DNA of 64,000 bases from Pararobbsia alpina_A (lineage in GTDB: Bacteria; Pseudomonadota; Gammaproteobacteria; Burkholderiales; Burkholderiaceae): contig NZ_OZ221288.1 of the NCBI RefSeq assembly GCF_965118125.1, positions 496,001 through 560,000 of the forward strand, written 5' to 3'. Under the pieces are notes generated by a model. It searched no databases, was not told the DNA's origin, and worked only from the letters and a program-made list of their open reading frames with translations. Position numbers and translations under genes: made by a program. Positions 61,705 through 64,000 of the stretch are shown one piece after another (position 1 is the first letter of the stretch; every line of letters starts with the position of its first letter).

Positions 61705-62481
61705 TCAGGAAATCGCGCTGGCGCCGCCGTCGACGGCAATGTACTGACCCGTGACGTGACGCGACGCTTCGCTCGCGAAGTACACGACCGTGCCCATCAG
61801 ATCTTCATCGCCACCCAGGCGACCGAGCGGCGTGCGCGCAATGACCTGATCGCCCATCGCATCGAGCAGCCCTGCCGACATCTTCGAAGGGAAAAAGCCC
61901 GGGCAGATCGCGTTGACGTTGATGTTGTAGCGGCCCCATTCGCCGGCCAGCGCACGCGTGAAATTGATCGCTGCGGCCTTGGACGTGTTGTACGCGATGG
62001 TATTCATGCCCGGCGGCGAGCCCTTGAGTCCGGCTACCGACGCGATGTTGATGATCTTGCCCGACTTGCGCGGAATCATGCTGCGCTTGCCGACTTCACG
62101 TGCGAGGAAGAACGGCGACGTCACATTGAGGTTCATGACCTTGTGCCAGGCCTCATCGGGATAGTCCTCGGCAGCCGCGCCCCATGTGGCGCCCGCATTG
62201 TTCACGAGGATATCGATCTGCCCGTGCTGGTCGAGCACGCTTCCGACGAGGTCGGGAATGCCGGCAGGCTTTTGCAGATCGTTGACGAGGGTTTGGGCTT
62301 CAATGCCCTGAGACTTGAGATGGGCCTTCGCCTGCTCCAGCTCGTCGGCCTTGCGCGCGCTGATGGCGATACGACATCCCATTTCACCGAGCGCCTGCGC
62401 CATCTGCAGACCGAGACCACGCGAACCACCCGTGATCAACGCAACTTTTCCTTCAAGCTGGAACAAGGCTTTGACGTGCAT
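61705..62481 (-). CDS. Short-chain dehydrogenase/reductase, first gene of the acyl-CoA operon
   Basis: 258 residues from the ATG at 62481 (GAGGAG upstream). TGGSRGLGLQMA (about 18-29), NNAGATWG, catalytic Ser in NIASVAG and YNTSK (about 169-173) are intact. The C-terminus GQYIAVDGGASAIS is typical of FabG/gluconate-5-dehydrogenase-like SDRs. It starts the minus-strand operon and is nine bases ahead of the kinase gene. In a 4-hydroxyacid pathway an SDR interconverts 4-oxo- and 4-hydroxyacyl-CoA or oxidises a 3-hydroxy intermediate; which applies here is unknown. Confidence 0.93.
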   Translation of the reverse strand: MHVKALFQLEGKVALITGGSRGLGLQMAQALGEMGCRIAISARKADELEQAKAHLKSQGIEAQTLVNDLQKPAGIPDLVGSVLDQHGQIDILVNNAGATWGAAAEDYPDEAWHKVMNLNVTSPFFLAREVGKRSMIPRKSGKIINIASVAGLKGSPPGMNTIAYNTSKAAAINFTRALAGEWGRYNINVNAICPGFFPSKMSAGLLDAMGDQVIARTPLGRLGGDEDLMGTVVYFASEASRHVTGQYIAVDGGASAIS

Positions 62482-62746
62482 CGTGTACCGCTCCTCGATT
62501 GGGCGTCGTGCGCACACCGCAGGTGGTACGCATGACAGGCATGATTTTCGGTGCGTGCGCGGTGTTCTGCAATGCAGATCACCATTCCAATAGATCGGCT
62601 CATCATAAATGCGAACGGTCGTGCTGTAAATGAATCCCGACCAAGGTTATCCCTAGTATCGCGTTAAGCCTGCGAGCTGGTGTTCAATGCGGGTTAGGCG
62701 CGCGAAACGAGTGCCGAAAAAGTGGAAGAAAAACCGAGACATCTTC

Positions 62747-64000
62747 ATGCCCCAATCGTCCGAAGCACCGATCATCAATCTGCGCGATCTCGAGTTTCAG
62801 CTGTTCGAAGTCCTCGAAGCTGAAGCGCTGACGCAGCGCGAACGCCACGCCGACCATACGCGCGAGACATTTCTTGCTGCGCTCGAGACGGCCTACGCCG
62901 TGGCTTCCGAAAAGTTCGCGCCGCACAACCGTCGCTCGGACGAGCATGAGCCGCAATTCGATGGCAAACGCGTGAGCATCATTCCCGAGGTCAAGCACGC
63001 GCTGGACGCGTATGCGAGCACGGGTTTGCTTGCTGCGGCCAAGGACTTCGATCGGGGCGGTATGCAGTTGCCCTCCGTCGTGGCGAACGCCTGCCTGTCG
63101 TTGTTCAAGAGCGCGAATATCGCCACATCGTCGTATGTGATGTTGACGATGGCCAATGCGAACGTCATCGAGCGTTTTGGATCTGAGGCGCAAAAGGACA
63201 AGTACTTGCAGCCGCTGCTTGACGGCCGGTTCTTCGGGACGATGGCGCTCACCGAACCGCAAGCCGGCTCGAGTCTGTCGGATCTCACGACGACCGCGAC
63301 ACCGAACGCGGACGGCACGTATTCGCTGCGCGGAAACAAGATTTTTATCTCGGGTGGCGACCACGAACTCAGCGAAAACATCGTGCATCTCGTGCTCGCC
63401 AAGATTCCTGGCGGGCCGCCGGGCGTCAAAGGTATTTCGCTCTTTACGGTGCCCAAGTTTCACGTCAAGGACGATGGCAGTCTCGGTGAACGCAACGATG
63501 TTGCGCTCGCGGGCCTGATCCACAAGATGGGTTGGCGCGGCACGACGTCGACGATGTTGTCGTTCGGCGAGAAGGATGCGTGTATCGGCGAGCTTGTCGG
63601 CGAAGCGCATCATGGCCTCGCTTACATGTTCCATATGATGAACGAGGCCCGCATCGGCGTCGGGCTCGGTGCGGTCATGCTCGGCTATCGCGGCTATCTC
63701 GCGTCGCTCGACTATGCGCGCGAACGGCCGCAAGGGCGGCATCCGACAAGCAAGGATCCTTCGGCTCCGCAGGTGCGACTGATCGAGCACGCCGACGTGC
63801 GACGGATGTTGCTCGCGCAGAAGGCGTATGTCGAAGGTGGTTACGGGCTGTGCCTGTATGCGGCGCGGCTCGTCGACGAACAAAACACAGGTACTACGCC
63901 CGAGGCGCGTGCCGATGCCTCGCTACTGCTCGACCTGCTGACCCCGATCGTCAAATCGTGGCCGTCGCAGTGGTGTCTCGAAGCCAATAGCCTCGCGATT
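62747..64000 (+). CDS. Acyl-CoA dehydrogenase, large FadE-like, 3' end outside the window
   Basis: 418 codons are open to the last base with no stop, so the gene continues to the right. A hydrophilic N-terminus (MPQSSEAPIINLRDLEFQLFEVLEAEAL) precedes the dehydrogenase core with NIATSSYVMLTMANANVIERFG, FGTMALTEPQAGSSLSDLTTTA, KIFISGGDHELSENIVHLVLAK and GWRGTTSTMLSFGE. It matches the roughly 600-residue acyl-CoA dehydrogenases with an extra C-terminal domain. It is divergent from the acyl-CoA operon across a 265-base gap (62482-62746), in which I see no gene and no clear operator. The ribosome site is weak. A minus-strand frame across it (62684-63883) is a shadow. Confidence 0.92.
   Translation, partial: MPQSSEAPIINLRDLEFQLFEVLEAEALTQRERHADHTRETFLAALETAYAVASEKFAPHNRRSDEHEPQFDGKRVSIIPEVKHALDAYASTGLLAAAKDFDRGGMQLPSVVANACLSLFKSANIATSSYVMLTMANANVIERFGSEAQKDKYLQPLLDGRFFGTMALTEPQAGSSLSDLTTTATPNADGTYSLRGNKIFISGGDHELSENIVHLVLAKIPGGPPGVKGISLFTVPKFHVKDDGSLGERNDVALAGLIHKMGWRGTTSTMLSFGEKDACIGELVGEAHHGLAYMFHMMNEARIGVGLGAVMLGYRGYLASLDYARERPQGRHPTSKDPSAPQVRLIEHADVRRMLLAQKAYVEGGYGLCLYAARLVDEQNTGTTPEARADASLLLDLLTPIVKSWPSQWCLEANSLAI

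Noticed and set aside
62684..63883. 399-residue minus-strand frame
   Set aside because: Shadow of the plus-strand acyl-CoA dehydrogenase that is open to the window end.
1..64000. CRISPR arrays, tRNAs, rRNAs, IS elements, prophage genes
   Set aside because: Looked for direct-repeat/spacer patterns, cloverleaf-like segments and transposase or integrase motifs; none was convincing.

Overview
The window looks like a chromosomal segment of a GC-rich betaproteobacterium of the Burkholderiaceae (Paraburkholderia/Caballeronia/Burkholderia type). The grounds are codon use, dense head-to-tail operons with ATGA overlaps, LivHMGFK-type transporters beside acyl-CoA catabolism, and the protein families present. 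No rRNA, tRNA, IS element, phage integrase or CRISPR array was found. The species cannot be fixed from the sequence alone.

Region 1 (about 1-2,210): a cytochrome b561, a small exported protein, and the first of two CoiA-like Cys/His-cluster proteins. Region 2 (about 2,300-43,400) is the heart of the window: a roughly 40 kb surface and secretion island. It encodes a two-partner secretion (TPS) pair: a 4,126-residue filamentous-haemagglutinin-like exoprotein (20,958-33,338) and its POTRA/beta-barrel transporter (10,428-12,113). The transporter gene leads a minus-strand operon that adds a DUF2341-LamG-ExbB fusion, ExbD, TonB, a porin, a coiled-coil exported protein, a YbjN protein, a small TonB-C-like protein and a PpiC-type prolyl isomerase. 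Five type II secretion genes (gspK, gspF-gspH, gspI-gspJ) lie in three separate transcription units. Two tandem PstS-like exported binding proteins, three tandem TPR glycosyltransferase-like proteins, an APS kinase, a TIGR03032 protein and a toxin-less Phd-family protein complete it. The content resembles what I remember of the phosphate-starvation-responsive Pdt/Hxc locus of Pseudomonas aeruginosa (PdtA/PdtB, PhdA, ExbB2/ExbD2, the Hxc type II system and the PstS-like LapA/LapB), but rearranged and with extra modification genes.

The most striking unexplained signal is a palindromic element, TGTACGTACA. It occurs exactly three times, all intergenic, and in weaker form before essentially every transcription unit of the island. 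Its TGTACA-type core is the kind of site bound by Phd/YefM antitoxins, and the island carries one orphan Phd protein inside it and a second just outside. This suggests a toxin-less Phd regulator controlling a secretion regulon.

Region 3 (about 43,500-48,725): a TetR regulator, the second Phd protein, a haem-oxygenase-fold putative di-iron enzyme with a clear terminator, a Ser/Gly-rich FlxA-like protein, two small hypothetical genes and a YahK-type zinc alcohol dehydrogenase. Region 4 (49,217-64,000): a branched-chain-amino-acid-type ABC transporter (livHMGF plus binding protein) converges with a minus-strand acyl-CoA operon: two SDRs, two acyl-CoA ligases, a quinone-oxidoreductase-like protein, an ACAD11-type acyl-CoA dehydrogenase and an APH-like kinase. 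The kinase and dehydrogenase correspond to the two halves of eukaryotic ACAD10/11, suggesting 4-hydroxyacyl-CoA catabolism. A divergent acyl-CoA dehydrogenase runs off the right edge.
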